A stretch of 64,000 nucleotides of DNA from Lachnospiraceae bacterium UBA2860 (GCA_002350625.1 DEFE01000004.1:105909-169908), one strand, 5' to 3'. Shown: positions 51,534 to 60,757, counted from the stretch's first letter. Program-made: numbers and translations. Notes: generated from the sequence alone by a model not told the origin.

Positions 51534-52864
51534 GCCGTCTCCCCGCCGCCGGGCGCCTCCGGGGCGCCTTCCGGTTTGCTGCCGCCCTTCCTGCGCGGTC
51601 TTCTGCGCCGTCTGTGCTTCTTCTCTCCGTCCGCGCCGCTCTTTACCGCACTGTCAGCAGCGCTCTCAGCGCCGTCTTCCTTAGCCGCGCGGTCTGCGGC
51701 GCCGGCGGTCTTTGCCGCTTTATCCTCAGCACCGGCTGTCTTTCCGGCGCCCTTCTCACGGCCGGCGCTCTTCGCCTCTTTATCCCCGGTGCCTTCCTCG
51801 CTGCCGGGGGCCTTTGCCGCGTTTTCCTTCGCCGCGCCGTCCTTCTGCCCGCCGCGGTTCCTGCGGCGCCGCGGGCGCTTTTCCTTCTCCTCGCCGGAGG
51901 GAAGCTCTTCCGCCATGGGCGCTTCTTCCGCCGCCGGCTTTTCGCCCTTGTGCTTCGGGCTCTTTGCCTGCTCGCCCTTCTCTCCCTTTTCGCCTTTTTC
52001 GCCCTTCTGCTTCTGGTCCTTCTGGCCGTCCTTCTTCGGGCGCTTCGACTTCGGGATGAAGCTGATCTCGGATACGTCGAACTCCTGAAGCTCTTTTTCG
52101 TCATTTCCGATGTCGACGATGACCTTCACCCGCTGCCGCAAAATGTTGACGGACACGACGTCGCCGTGCTGGCCCTCGGGCGTCGTCACATAGTCTCCCT
52201 TGCCGGGCAGGCCCTTGTTGAGATAAGCGTAGGTCTCCGCCTCGTTCTTCAGGCAGCACATCAGCCGCCCGCAGCAGCCCGAGATCTTCGTCGGGTTGAG
52301 GGACAGGTTCTGGTCCTTTGCCATTTTGATCGAAACCGGCGCAAACTCGCTCAGCCAGGTGTGGCAGCACAGCGGCCTGCCGCAGCTCCCGATGCCGCCG
52401 AGCAGCTTCGTCTCGTCGCGGACGCCGATCTGCCTGAGCTCGATGCGCGTGCGGAAAATGCCGGCCAGATCCTTCACGAGCTCGCGGAAATCAATCCTTC
52501 CGTCGGCCGTGAAATAGAAGAGAATCTTGCTGTTGTCAAAGGTGTACTCCGCCTCGATGAGCTTCATGTCGAGCCCTCTTGCGGCGATCTTCTCCTTGCA
52601 GACGCGGAAAGCTTCTTTCTCCCGCGCTTCATTTTCGCGCTCCCGCGTGTCGTCCTCCTCCGTCGCCATGCGGATCACCTTTTTCAGGGGACCCGTCACC
52701 TTCTCATCCGGCAGCTCGGTCGGGGAGATGACGACGGTCCCGTACTCGATGCCGCGGGCGGTCTCCACGATCACGTGGTCATGATACCGGATGGTGTAAT
52801 CGGCGGGGTCAAAGTAATAGACCTTGCCGGTATTTCTGAACTTGACGCCGATAATCTTAGGCAT
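51530..52864 (-). CDS. ricT: PSP1-domain protein RicT (YaaT) with long charged tail
   Basis: RicT, with RicA and RicF, assists RNase Y-dependent mRNA processing in B. subtilis and carries iron-sulfur clusters. Residues 1-270 form the PSP1 domain (KIIGVKFRNTGKVYYFDP) with the cluster cysteines in GGIGSCGRPLCCHTWL and ISGCCGRLMCCLKNE. The remaining 170 residues are a low-complexity Lys/Glu/Ala/Gly tail ending in an Arg-rich block (HRRRRRPRRKGG), absent from the roughly 275-residue B. subtilis protein; it could bind RNA. Its ATG overlaps the holB stop by eight bases. Confidence 0.93.
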   Translation of the reverse strand: MPKIIGVKFRNTGKVYYFDPADYTIRYHDHVIVETARGIEYGTVVISPTELPDEKVTGPLKKVIRMATEEDDTRERENEAREKEAFRVCKEKIAARGLDMKLIEAEYTFDNSKILFYFTADGRIDFRELVKDLAGIFRTRIELRQIGVRDETKLLGGIGSCGRPLCCHTWLSEFAPVSIKMAKDQNLSLNPTKISGCCGRLMCCLKNEAETYAYLNKGLPGKGDYVTTPEGQHGDVVSVNILRQRVKVIVDIGNDEKELQEFDVSEISFIPKSKRPKKDGQKDQKQKGEKGEKGEKGEQAKSPKHKGEKPAAEEAPMAEELPSGEEKEKRPRRRRNRGGQKDGAAKENAAKAPGSEEGTGDKEAKSAGREKGAGKTAGAEDKAAKTAGAADRAAKEDGAESAADSAVKSGADGEKKHRRRRRPRRKGGSKPEGAPEAPGGGETA

Positions 52865-53897
52865 TGCAATTCTCCTTAATCGTCAAAAGCATAAGCTCTG
52901 CAGCGAGCTCGAAATTCACATTGGCGCGGAGGCGGACCCGGAAGCGGTCGATCGCGTCGAGGATCTCCTTCAGCCCCTCGTAAGAGGCCGTGCTCGCCTG
53001 TGCGCGAATGGTGCTGATCTCCCGCGCGAAGATCAGGTGGTCGATGTCCGCCGTCGCCTTGAAGTACATGACGTCCCGGTACCACATCAGAAGGATGTCG
53101 AGCACGTCGTCGATCCACACCTTGTCTTCCTTCATGCGGCGGACCGCCTCGCTCATCGCGGCCGTGTCCATGCCCTTCAGCGTGCGGATGAGGCCGAGCG
53201 TCTTGTCGCGGCGCCCGAGGAAGCCCTCGTCTGTCGCCGCCCGCAAGGCGCGGCCGACATTTCCCTGCGCGAAGGCAGCGAGCATCTTCGTCTCGTAATC
53301 GGGCAGCGTGAGCTCCCGGCTCAGGTAAGCCTCGAGCTCGTCGTCCGGCACCGGCTTCGTCGCGATGGTGACGCAGCGGGAGCGGATCGTGTCGAGCAGC
53401 GCCTCGGGCGACGCCGTCATGAGAAGGATCACGGCGTACTCCGGCGGCTCCTCTATCGTCTTCAGCAGGGCGTTCTGCGCCTGCGGATTCATCTTCTCCG
53501 CCTCTTCGATGAGGTAGATCTTGTACCGGCTCTCATAGGGCAGGATACTGACAGTCGATACGACCTGCTCCCGGACCTCGCCGACGCTGATCACGCCGGG
53601 CTTCTCATGAGTGACGCTCAGGATGTCCGGGTGATTGCCGTCGATGGCCTTCCTGCAGGAAAGACAGGTGAGGCACGCGTCGACCGCGGCCGTGTCGGCC
53701 GTCTCTTCTCCCGCCTTCGCCTGCCTTGTCTCGCAGACGAGCGTCTCCGCAAATGCCTCGGCGAGCATGGTCTTACCGCTCCCCGCGTCCCCGGTGATCA
53801 GGTAGGCATGGGCGACCCGGCCGCTTGCGATCGCAGCCTGAAAATGGCGTTTTGCCTCGTATTCACCGATGATGGAGCGAAACCCGCGCGCTGTCAT
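52857..53897 (-). CDS. holB: DNA polymerase III delta' subunit HolB
   Basis: This is the clamp-loader AAA+ subunit. The Walker A motif GDAGSGKTMLAEAFA (near residue 40), the zinc-binding CLTCLSCRKA cysteines, Walker B YLIEEAEKMN and the sensor segment IRSRCVTIATKP are present. I placed the start at the ATG at 53897 (MTARGFRSIIGEYEAK); the frame is open further upstream but without a clear ribosome-binding site. It overlaps ricT by eight bases. In B. subtilis tmk, yaaQ and yaaR precede holB; they are missing here. Confidence 0.94.
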   Translation of the reverse strand: MTARGFRSIIGEYEAKRHFQAAIASGRVAHAYLITGDAGSGKTMLAEAFAETLVCETRQAKAGEETADTAAVDACLTCLSCRKAIDGNHPDILSVTHEKPGVISVGEVREQVVSTVSILPYESRYKIYLIEEAEKMNPQAQNALLKTIEEPPEYAVILLMTASPEALLDTIRSRCVTIATKPVPDDELEAYLSRELTLPDYETKMLAAFAQGNVGRALRAATDEGFLGRRDKTLGLIRTLKGMDTAAMSEAVRRMKEDKVWIDDVLDILLMWYRDVMYFKATADIDHLIFAREISTIRAQASTASYEGLKEILDAIDRFRVRLRANVNFELAAELMLLTIKENCNA

Positions 53898-54003
53898 AGT
53901 CCTTATATCCTCTTCCGGTTCTAAGATAATCCCTGTATTTACAGTACTCTTTAGTTTAACATGTTCCGCACGACATGGCAAATGCAGGGTGTCATAAGGC
54001 CCC

Positions 54004-55371
54004 TCACCGGACCACCTTCACCGCATCCGCGTCCACGTGCGCGGCGGCTTCTTCGGTCAGCATCTCCCCCGGTACGACGACGGGCACGTCAGGCGGATAG
54101 GCGATAATGAAGTCCGCGGCAACTCTCCCGACTGCCTCCGCAAGCGGCAGCCGCTCCGCCGGCGCGTCTTTGGCCTCCGCGATCGTCATGCGCACGGGAG
54201 GGAGCGCCGACCCATCCGCCGGCAGATCCACGCGCCCTGCGCCGTTCCCGCTCCCCGAAAGAGACGCGTCGATATCGCGGAGCGCACTCAGAAGCCGGGC
54301 AAAGCCTTCGTCCGTGTCCGCGGGCGAGGTCATGAAAAGCACCGCTTCGGACAGGGTCATCTCGCTCTCGATCCGGTATGCTTCCCGCAGCCGCTCCGAA
54401 AGCATGCTCCCCGAAAATGCCTCCCCCGAAAGTCCTGAGCTGCAGCCGGCCGTGCTGATGAGGATCTTCCCCGGGTCATACCTGCCCGTCTCCGCGGCGT
54501 CTCCCGGAGGGAGCAGCTGCAGATGCAAAAGGCCGGAAAGAGACGCCCTGAGAGATCTGAGATGCGCCGCGTACGCCTCAAAATACGCGCTGCCCTCTCC
54601 GGCGATCTGATGGATTACGCGCGTCATCGACATGAGCAGCAGATAGGACGGGCTCGAGGTCTCGTAGACATCGAGGAAATACTGCAGGTCCTCCCCGCGC
54701 ACCGCGCCGCTTGCGTTGTGAAGAAGCGCGCCCTGCGTGAGCACGGGCAGCGTCTTGTGGAGGCTCTGGATGACGAGGTCCGCGCCCTTTCTGATCGCCG
54801 ACGCCGGAAAATACGGGTGGAAGGAGAAGTGGGCGCCGTGCGCCTCGTCCACGATGAGGACCGCGCCGTGCGCGCGCGCCATTTTCGCATATGCCTCGAC
54901 GTCTTTGACTTCCCCCTCATAAGACGGCGAGGTGATAACGATCGCGTCCGCCGCCGCAAGCATCTCCTCCGCTTTAGCCCCGCCCGCAAGGAAGGCCGGC
55001 TCCTCGAGGTAGCGGACGTTGAGCTGCCGGAGATAGGCGGCGTGGTAAACCGAGATGTGGCAGCGGCGTTCGATCAGGATCGTCCCCCCGCGCGGCACTG
55101 CCGCGGAAATCGCCGCAAGGCAGGCGCAGGTGCTCCCGTTGACGGAGAAATAGGTCTCCCGGGCGCCGAAGAGGCGCGCGGCAAAATCCATCTCCCCGCG
55201 CAGAATCCCCTGCGGGTCGTGCAGATTGTCAAAACCGGTGATCTCCGTGATATCGCACGCGTACGCGCCTTTAAGCGCCTCGTCCCCGCCGCGGCGCTTG
55301 TGCCCGGGCATGTGGAAGGGGTACATGCCGGACTCAGCATATTTCTTAAGCTCTTCTTCCAGCTTCCGCAT
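54004..55371 (-). CDS. Orn/Lys/Arg decarboxylase-type PLP enzyme (YaaO-like)
   Basis: This is a fold-I PLP enzyme of the Orn/Lys/Arg decarboxylase major domain family. The N-terminus YPFHMPGHKRRGGD, FSVNGSTCACLAAISA, IVDEAHGAHFSFHPYFP and SLHKTLPVLTQGA with the Schiff-base Lys are typical of the short Gram-positive form (455 residues), annotated as arginine/lysine decarboxylase or YaaO. Its position upstream of holB matches B. subtilis yaaO. The substrate is uncertain; polyamine-related arginine or lysine decarboxylation is most likely. Confidence 0.9.
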   Translation of the reverse strand: MRKLEEELKKYAESGMYPFHMPGHKRRGGDEALKGAYACDITEITGFDNLHDPQGILRGEMDFAARLFGARETYFSVNGSTCACLAAISAAVPRGGTILIERRCHISVYHAAYLRQLNVRYLEEPAFLAGGAKAEEMLAAADAIVITSPSYEGEVKDVEAYAKMARAHGAVLIVDEAHGAHFSFHPYFPASAIRKGADLVIQSLHKTLPVLTQGALLHNASGAVRGEDLQYFLDVYETSSPSYLLLMSMTRVIHQIAGEGSAYFEAYAAHLRSLRASLSGLLHLQLLPPGDAAETGRYDPGKILISTAGCSSGLSGEAFSGSMLSERLREAYRIESEMTLSEAVLFMTSPADTDEGFARLLSALRDIDASLSGSGNGAGRVDLPADGSALPPVRMTIAEAKDAPAERLPLAEAVGRVAADFIIAYPPDVPVVVPGEMLTEEAAAHVDADAVKVVR

Positions 55372-55458
55372 CGATCGTCTCCTTTATTTCATCATCAGCA
55401 TTACTCTACCACTGAAAAAAAGGCGGGGCAACGGAATTGTCAATCAGAGCCGTCCCCA

Positions 55459-55487
55459 CTGACAAACAGGCCGAGATGTGATACAAT
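55459..55487 (+). promoter_or_regulatory. Promoter of the phospholipid operon
   Basis: CTGACA (55459-55464) is followed after 17 bases by TACAAT (55482-55487). The first possible ATG is at 55497, only nine bases below the -10 box, so the mRNA would be leaderless or nearly so. Confidence 0.75.
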
Positions 55488-55496
55488 ACGGAAGAT

Positions 55497-56144
55497 ATGA
55501 ACATGAAGCAGCTGAAAGAACGAATTCCATACTATGCCATCCTGCCGCTCATCGTGGCCTTCTCCCTGAACATGCTCATCTATGCGGGGTGCCGGCTGGT
55601 GAACGCGGGACGCACGCACTACATTCTGAAGACGCCGCTTGACGACCACATTCCGTTTCTGACGGTCTTCATCCTGGTCTATGTCGGCGCCTTTGCCCAG
55701 TGGGCGATTTCCTATGTCCTCGTCGCATTTACGGGCAGGGACCTGCTTTACCGCATCGTGCTCGGCGACATCATCGCGAAGCTTATGACCTGCGTGATCT
55801 TCCTCATCATCCCGACGATGATCGTCAGGCCGGAGATCACCGGGAACGGTTTCTTAGAAGCGCTGACCCGCTTTATCTACAAGGTCGACGCGCCGGACAA
55901 CCTGTTCCCCTCCATTCACTGTCTGGAGAGCTGGGTGGCCTTCCGCGCGGCGCTGATGATGAAGAAGCTGCCCCGCTGGTACGCGCCGGTGTCACTGATC
56001 TTCACGCTGCTTGTATTTTTCTCGACCGTGACGCTCCGGCAGCATTATCTTCCCGACATCCCGGGCGGAGTCGTGATGGCGGAAGCCGGACTTTTCATCT
56101 CCGGACTGATTCTGAAGAAACTGAAGAAAACACATGGGCATTAA
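55497..56144 (+). CDS. Membrane PAP2-family phosphatase, first gene of lipid operon
   Basis: This 215-residue protein has about six hydrophobic segments and PAP2-like motifs: APDNLFPSIHCLESWVAFRA (PSxH-type) and RQHYLPDIPGGVVMAE (catalytic His and Asp). It probably dephosphorylates a lipid intermediate such as phosphatidate or undecaprenyl diphosphate. The start is either ATG 55497 or ATG 55503; the latter has GGAAG eight bases upstream. Its stop overlaps the flippase-like gene by 11 bases, so the two are translationally coupled. Confidence 0.85.
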   Translation: MNMKQLKERIPYYAILPLIVAFSLNMLIYAGCRLVNAGRTHYILKTPLDDHIPFLTVFILVYVGAFAQWAISYVLVAFTGRDLLYRIVLGDIIAKLMTCVIFLIIPTMIVRPEITGNGFLEALTRFIYKVDAPDNLFPSIHCLESWVAFRAALMMKKLPRWYAPVSLIFTLLVFFSTVTLRQHYLPDIPGGVVMAEAGLFISGLILKKLKKTHGH

Positions 56145-57186
56145 GAAAAAAGCTCTCTGGACCTGCATCGCGCTCGTCATTGCCATCCTCACGATACGGG
56201 CTGTCTTCTCGAGCGCGGGCGGCGGACTGACGATCGGAGAGCTGTACGATACACTAAGATCCGCCGACCCGAAATGGCTTATCGCAGCCGTCTTCGGGAT
56301 GTTCGGCATCATCTATTTCGAGGGGAGGGCGCTGCTGGCGCCGCTCTCCCGCGTAGGTTACAGGCGAAGCGGTTCGCGCGGCTTTCTGTACTCCGCCGCC
56401 GACGTGTACTTCTCGGCGATCACGCCGTCCGCGTCGGGCGGCCAGCCGGCCAGCGCGTACTTCATGGTGCGCGACGGCATCCCGGTCTCCACGGTGACCG
56501 CGGTGCTGATCCTCAACCTGGTCATGTACACGCTCGCGATCGTTCTTCTGTCTGTCATCTGCATGCTGGCGGGGCCGCAGTATTTTCTGCAGTTTTCCAC
56601 CCCGTCCAAGGTCCTGATCGTCGCGGGCTTTCTCGCGCTTTCCGGCCTTGCCGTCCTCTTCATCCTGCTGCTAAAGAAGTCTTCGCTCGTATTCGGCACG
56701 GCGCGGCGCCTGGTCCGCTTCCTCTCGAAGCACCACCTGATGCGCCACCCGGAAAGAAGGCTCAAAAAGCTCCATGAATCCGAGGAGGAGTACCGGCTCT
56801 GCGTGCAGCTGCTGCAGGGACACAGGGGGATGCTTGCGTCCGTCTTCTTCTACGACCTTCTGCAGAGGCTGTCACAGTTCTTTGTCATCATCGCCGTCTA
56901 CATGGCCACCGGCGGAGAGGCCGGCCGCGTGGGCGAGCTTTTCGTCACGCAATGCTACATCATCATGGGATCCAACTGCGTGCCCGTGCCGGGCGGCATG
57001 GGCGTCACGGATTACCTGATGCTGGACGGCTACGGGCGGATGTTCGGTCCGGCGTACGCCGCCAACCTTGAAATGATCGGCAGGAGCCTGACCTTCTACG
57101 GGAGCGTTCTCATCAGCGCGCTCACCGTGCTCGTCGGGTATCTCGCCCTGAAAAGACGAACACACTCCGGCGACACGCCCGGATAA
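56134..57186 (+). CDS. Lysylphosphatidylglycerol synthase TM-like / flippase-like membrane protein
   Basis: This 350-residue protein of the UPF0104/AglD superfamily has about eight hydrophobic segments and the family signature YFSAITPSASGGQPASAYFM, with a second conserved block VPVPGGMGVTDYLML near the end. It corresponds to the membrane (flippase) half of MprF without the tRNA-dependent aminoacyl transferase half. A role in moving a lipid across the membrane is likely but the lipid is unknown. It is coupled to the PAP2 gene upstream and is followed by pssA after 40 bp. Confidence 0.88.
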   Translation: MGIKKKALWTCIALVIAILTIRAVFSSAGGGLTIGELYDTLRSADPKWLIAAVFGMFGIIYFEGRALLAPLSRVGYRRSGSRGFLYSAADVYFSAITPSASGGQPASAYFMVRDGIPVSTVTAVLILNLVMYTLAIVLLSVICMLAGPQYFLQFSTPSKVLIVAGFLALSGLAVLFILLLKKSSLVFGTARRLVRFLSKHHLMRHPERRLKKLHESEEEYRLCVQLLQGHRGMLASVFFYDLLQRLSQFFVIIAVYMATGGEAGRVGELFVTQCYIIMGSNCVPVPGGMGVTDYLMLDGYGRMFGPAYAANLEMIGRSLTFYGSVLISALTVLVGYLALKRRTHSGDTPG

Positions 57187-57226
57187 GGACAGAGCCGCGT
57201 AAAGGCCCGCCTTAGGAGGAACCGTT

Positions 57227-57931
57227 TTGATCGGCATTTTCGACTACACTGTCATTCTAACCTACATATCGCTGCTGTCCGGCGTCATGGGCATCATCGT
57301 CTGCCTGAATGGCATCGGCCACCCTTTCATCGGCATGTTTTTCCTCATGCTGAGCGGTCTGTGCGACACCTTTGACGGGAGAGTCGCCCGCACGAAAAAA
57401 GACCGCACGGAGCGGGCGATCAACTTCGGCATCCAGATCGACTCTCTGTCCGATCTCGTCGCCTTCGGCGTCCTGCCGCCCTGCATCGGCGTGGCCATGC
57501 TGCGCGTCAGCCCGCGCTTTACCGAGGTGCCCGAGATCCATCTGATCGAGCGCAGCCAGGACCAGATCATCTACCCGATCTTCCTCATGGCGATCGCCCT
57601 CTTCTATGTGCTCGCCGCGCTCATCCGGCTCGCCTATTTCAACGTCCTTGAGATCGAGCGGCAGGGCATGACAGATCCCGGTCCCCGCTACTACACGGGG
57701 CTTCCGGTCACCTCCGCCGCACTGATTTTCCCCGCCGTGCTGCTGATCCAGTTCGCGAGCAAGGCGGATCTGACGCTCCTGTTCTTCGGCGCGCTCGCGC
57801 TCACGGGCATCCTGTTCATCTCGAAGATCCGCATCCGAAAGCCGCAGATGAAGGCGATAGCGATTCTCCTTGTCATCGGCGCCATAGAGTTCGTCCTCCT
57901 CATCGTCACGCGCCTCCTGAGAGGTGGCTGA
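57227..57931 (+). CDS. pssA: CDP-diacylglycerol--serine O-phosphatidyltransferase PssA
   Basis: This membrane enzyme makes phosphatidylserine from CDP-diacylglycerol and serine. The CDP-alcohol phosphotransferase motif DG-x2-AR-x8-G-x3-D-x3-D is intact (DGRVAR ... GIQIDSLSD). About six to seven hydrophobic segments follow; RYYTGLPVTSAA is typical of PssA. It starts with TTG at 57227, chosen because AGGAGG lies seven bases upstream and no ATG fits. Its TGA lies one base before the psd ATG, so the pathway genes are tightly joined. Confidence 0.93.
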   Translation: MIGIFDYTVILTYISLLSGVMGIIVCLNGIGHPFIGMFFLMLSGLCDTFDGRVARTKKDRTERAINFGIQIDSLSDLVAFGVLPPCIGVAMLRVSPRFTEVPEIHLIERSQDQIIYPIFLMAIALFYVLAALIRLAYFNVLEIERQGMTDPGPRYYTGLPVTSAALIFPAVLLIQFASKADLTLLFFGALALTGILFISKIRIRKPQMKAIAILLVIGAIEFVLLIVTRLLRGG

Positions 57932-57932
57932 C

Positions 57933-58754
57933 ATGTCTTCGACGCTTCACTTTCTCTATGAGACAATGCCGGGGCGCTGCGCGCTCCGCGTCCTCACGCG
58001 GCCGTCTCTCAGCAAGGCTGCCGGCCGTTTTCTGGACAGCCCTCTCTCAAAGCCGCTGATCCGCCCCTTTGTCAGACACGCACAGATCCGGACGGAGGAC
58101 TTTCTGACGGACGGCGTGCGCTCCTTTAACGACTTCTTCCACAGAGAGATCAAAGCGGATAAACGTCCCGTGGACATGCGCCCGGAGAGCCTCATCGCGC
58201 CCTGCGACGGACTTCTCCGCGCCTTCCGCATCAAAGACGACACCGTGCTTCCCGTCAAGGAATCGCGGTACACCATTCCCGCTCTTTTAAGAAATGCCTC
58301 GCTCGCCGCCCGCTACAAGGACGGCGTGTGCCTCGTCTTCCGCCTCTCCGTGAGCCACTACCACCGCTACGCCTACATAGAGAGCGGCACAAAGAGCCCG
58401 GACAGGTCCATCCCCGGCGTCCTGCACACCGTGCAGCCCATCGCGCTCAGGGAAGTCCCTGTCTTCACGGAGAATGAGCGGACCTATACGCTCATTAAGA
58501 CGGCGCGCTTCGGCACGATCCTGCAGATGGAGGTCGGCGCGATGCTCGTCGGCCGGATCGAAAACCACGAGACGAAAAAAGCCCGCGTCGCGCGCGGGCA
58601 GGAAAAAGGCTGGTTTTCTTACGGGGGCTCCACGATCATCGTCCTCCTCGAAAAAGACCGGGCGGACATAGACGGCCGCTACTTCGAGGCGGCTGACCGC
58701 GGCGAAGAAATCCCCTGCTGTCTCGGGGAGCGGATCGGAGCGCTCCGGGCGTGA
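57933..58754 (+). CDS. psd: Phosphatidylserine decarboxylase (PSD)
   Basis: This enzyme converts phosphatidylserine to phosphatidylethanolamine. It is a pyruvoyl proenzyme: the autocleavage site is GGST in KGWFSYGGSTIIVLL, and LSVSHYHRYAYIESG carries the conserved His. The motif FNDFFHREIK near residue 65 is typical of the clostridial group. The protein is 273 residues. The ATG at 57933 has GAGAGG eight bases upstream; a GTG nine bases earlier is in frame but inside the pssA end. Confidence 0.93.
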   Translation: MSSTLHFLYETMPGRCALRVLTRPSLSKAAGRFLDSPLSKPLIRPFVRHAQIRTEDFLTDGVRSFNDFFHREIKADKRPVDMRPESLIAPCDGLLRAFRIKDDTVLPVKESRYTIPALLRNASLAARYKDGVCLVFRLSVSHYHRYAYIESGTKSPDRSIPGVLHTVQPIALREVPVFTENERTYTLIKTARFGTILQMEVGAMLVGRIENHETKKARVARGQEKGWFSYGGSTIIVLLEKDRADIDGRYFEAADRGEEIPCCLGERIGALRA

Positions 58755-58781
58755 TGAGGGCGCATACCGCCCCCGCCCGTC

Positions 58782-59339
58782 TCACCGTTTATTCCGCATC
58801 ACCATGACATAAGCCGGCGGCAGATTCTTCTTCACGTGAATCTTCTCCGTCAGATCAAAGAAAGTCTTAAAATACGACTCCTTGACCCGCGTATACTGAA
58901 ATGTCACGAACACGCCGTCATCCCCGATGGCCTTCTGCGTATCCGCAAGAATCCGGTCGGACAGCTCCTTCGGGAGCGACGTGAACGGCAGTCCCGACAC
59001 GATGTAATCCGCACTTGTCTCCCCGTACTTCTTCAGATAGCGTGTCGTGTTCTCGGCGCTGCCGTGGATGACGCGCACCTTCGGAAGCTCTCCGTATTTT
59101 TCCTTTATCTGCCTGTAAAATTCATTGTTCCGCTCGATGATATAGAGCGCCGTCTCCGGCCGCTTTCTCCGGATGAGCTCCTCCGTGAAGACGCCCGTCC
59201 CCGGCCCGTACTCCACGATGCAGGCCGCGCGGTCAAAATCAACCGGCTTCATCATGTTCTCCGCGAGCATGCGGCTGCTCGGCGCGATCGCGCCGACGCT
59301 CCTCGGATTTTTCAGGTACTGCTTTAAGAACTCAAACAT
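58782..59339 (-). CDS. PmtA-like phospholipid N-methyltransferase / rRNA adenine methylase-like
   Basis: This 185-residue SAM methyltransferase starts FLKQYLKNPRSVGAIAPSSRMLAENM and has motif I VEYGPGTGVFTEEL and the SGLPFTSLPKELS block, all shared with bacterial phosphatidylethanolamine N-methyltransferases (PmtA). It converges on the pssA-psd operon that makes its presumed substrate, with only 27 bp between stops. Whether it truly methylates phosphatidylethanolamine is an inference; annotation of this family is often loose. AAGGAGG precedes the ATG. Confidence 0.8.
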   Translation of the reverse strand: MFEFLKQYLKNPRSVGAIAPSSRMLAENMMKPVDFDRAACIVEYGPGTGVFTEELIRRKRPETALYIIERNNEFYRQIKEKYGELPKVRVIHGSAENTTRYLKKYGETSADYIVSGLPFTSLPKELSDRILADTQKAIGDDGVFVTFQYTRVKESYFKTFFDLTEKIHVKKNLPPAYVMVMRNKR

Positions 59340-59380
59340 ATCGCACCTCCTTCATGCATTCCTCTTGTCTTAAGCGCGTT

Positions 59381-60757
59381 TCACGCTGTCCCTTCAGCCG
59401 TTTTTGAGGCGCCGCCTCCTTTTCCGAAGGTCTTCCTCCGCCAGGCGAAGTACCGCAGGCAGCAGAACACGGCGCTGATCAGCCAGGTGAGGCCGGCCGT
59501 CCACCAGATGCCCCAGACGCCGACGCCCGGAAGCAGCACGAGAAGCGTGGGCAGGAAAATCCGGCAGATCATCTCCACGACGCCGTTGATCAGCGCGAAG
59601 AGCGCGTCGCCGATGCCGTTCAGCGTCCCTCTCGTCACGTAGATGACGCCGAGGAAGAAGTAGAAGCAGCTCGTGAGCCTGAGCGCCCGCGCGCCCATCC
59701 TTACGACCTCTTCCTCCCGGATGAAGGCCGAGATGATCTCGTCGCCAAAGATCTGCATGATGATGAGCATCACCGCCGAAAATGCCGCCGCCGCGAAGAC
59801 GCTGTCGCGGAGACCTGTGCGGACCCGGTCCAGCCTCCCCGCGCCGAAGTTCTGCCCGGCGTAAGTCGAGAGCGCCATGCCCAAAGAGCCGTACGGCTGC
59901 TGCACCAGCTGCTCGATGCGGGTCGTCGCCGTAAATGCCGCCACGGCCGACGCGCCGAAGGAATTGACAAAGCGCTGCAGCGCCGTCGTCGAGACGGCGA
60001 TGAGCGACCACTGCAGCGCGAGCGGCATGCCGATGCGGACCGCGCTCCAGGTAATTCTCCGGTTGAACGCAAAGTGCTCTCTCTTCAGCTTAAAGTACGG
60101 GTTGCAGCGGATCGCATACGTGAGGCAGCCGACGCCCGAGATGAACTGCGCGATCACCGTCGCGAGCGCGGCCCCGAAGACCCCCATGTGAAATACATAG
60201 ACAAACAGAAGGTCCATGAACACGTTGAGGACGCAGGCGACGATGAGGAAGATCAGCGGCGTCTTCGAATCCCCGAGCGCGCGCTGCATCGAGGACGAGT
60301 AATTGTACACGCCGATGAGCGGCACGCCGACGCTGCTCGTCCGCATGTAGAGCACCGCGTCCGGCAGGATCTCCTGCGGCGTCCCCAGAAAGCGCAGCAC
60401 GTGCGGCGCGGCGAGGAACGCGAGAAGGCCCATGAGGAGCGCGGAGCCGAACATCAGATACGCCGAATTGGAGATGGCGGTCTTCACTTTATCTTCGTCC
60501 CCGGCGCCGAAGAGCTGGGAGGTCACAATGCCGGATCCGTTGCCGATTCCCGCGCTCACCGAGAAAAATAAAAATGTCACCGACGCGGTCGCGCCCACCG
60601 CGGCGAGCGCGTTCGCCCCGACGAGGCGCCCGACGATGATGGAATCCGCGAGATTATATGCCTGTTGAAACAGATTGCCGATCAGAAGGGGAAGGGAAAA
60701 TCTGGTCAGAAGTTTGAGCGGGCTCCCCGTGGTCATGTTGAGGGTTCTTGCTTTCAT
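59381..60757 (-). CDS. MATE-family efflux transporter
   Basis: This 458-residue membrane protein has about twelve hydrophobic segments in two related halves. The start TTGSPLKLLTRFSLPLLIGNLFQQAYNLADSIIVGRLVGANALAAVGAT and the midpoint motifs GMPLALQWSLIAVST and NFGAGRLDRVR are typical of the MATE/NorM family, exchanging drugs or metabolites for Na+ or H+. The substrate is unknown. It lies 41 bp from the methyltransferase gene on the same strand. Confidence 0.94.
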   Translation of the reverse strand: MKARTLNMTTGSPLKLLTRFSLPLLIGNLFQQAYNLADSIIVGRLVGANALAAVGATASVTFLFFSVSAGIGNGSGIVTSQLFGAGDEDKVKTAISNSAYLMFGSALLMGLLAFLAAPHVLRFLGTPQEILPDAVLYMRTSSVGVPLIGVYNYSSSMQRALGDSKTPLIFLIVACVLNVFMDLLFVYVFHMGVFGAALATVIAQFISGVGCLTYAIRCNPYFKLKREHFAFNRRITWSAVRIGMPLALQWSLIAVSTTALQRFVNSFGASAVAAFTATTRIEQLVQQPYGSLGMALSTYAGQNFGAGRLDRVRTGLRDSVFAAAAFSAVMLIIMQIFGDEIISAFIREEEVVRMGARALRLTSCFYFFLGVIYVTRGTLNGIGDALFALINGVVEMICRIFLPTLLVLLPGVGVWGIWWTAGLTWLISAVFCCLRYFAWRRKTFGKGGGASKTAEGTA

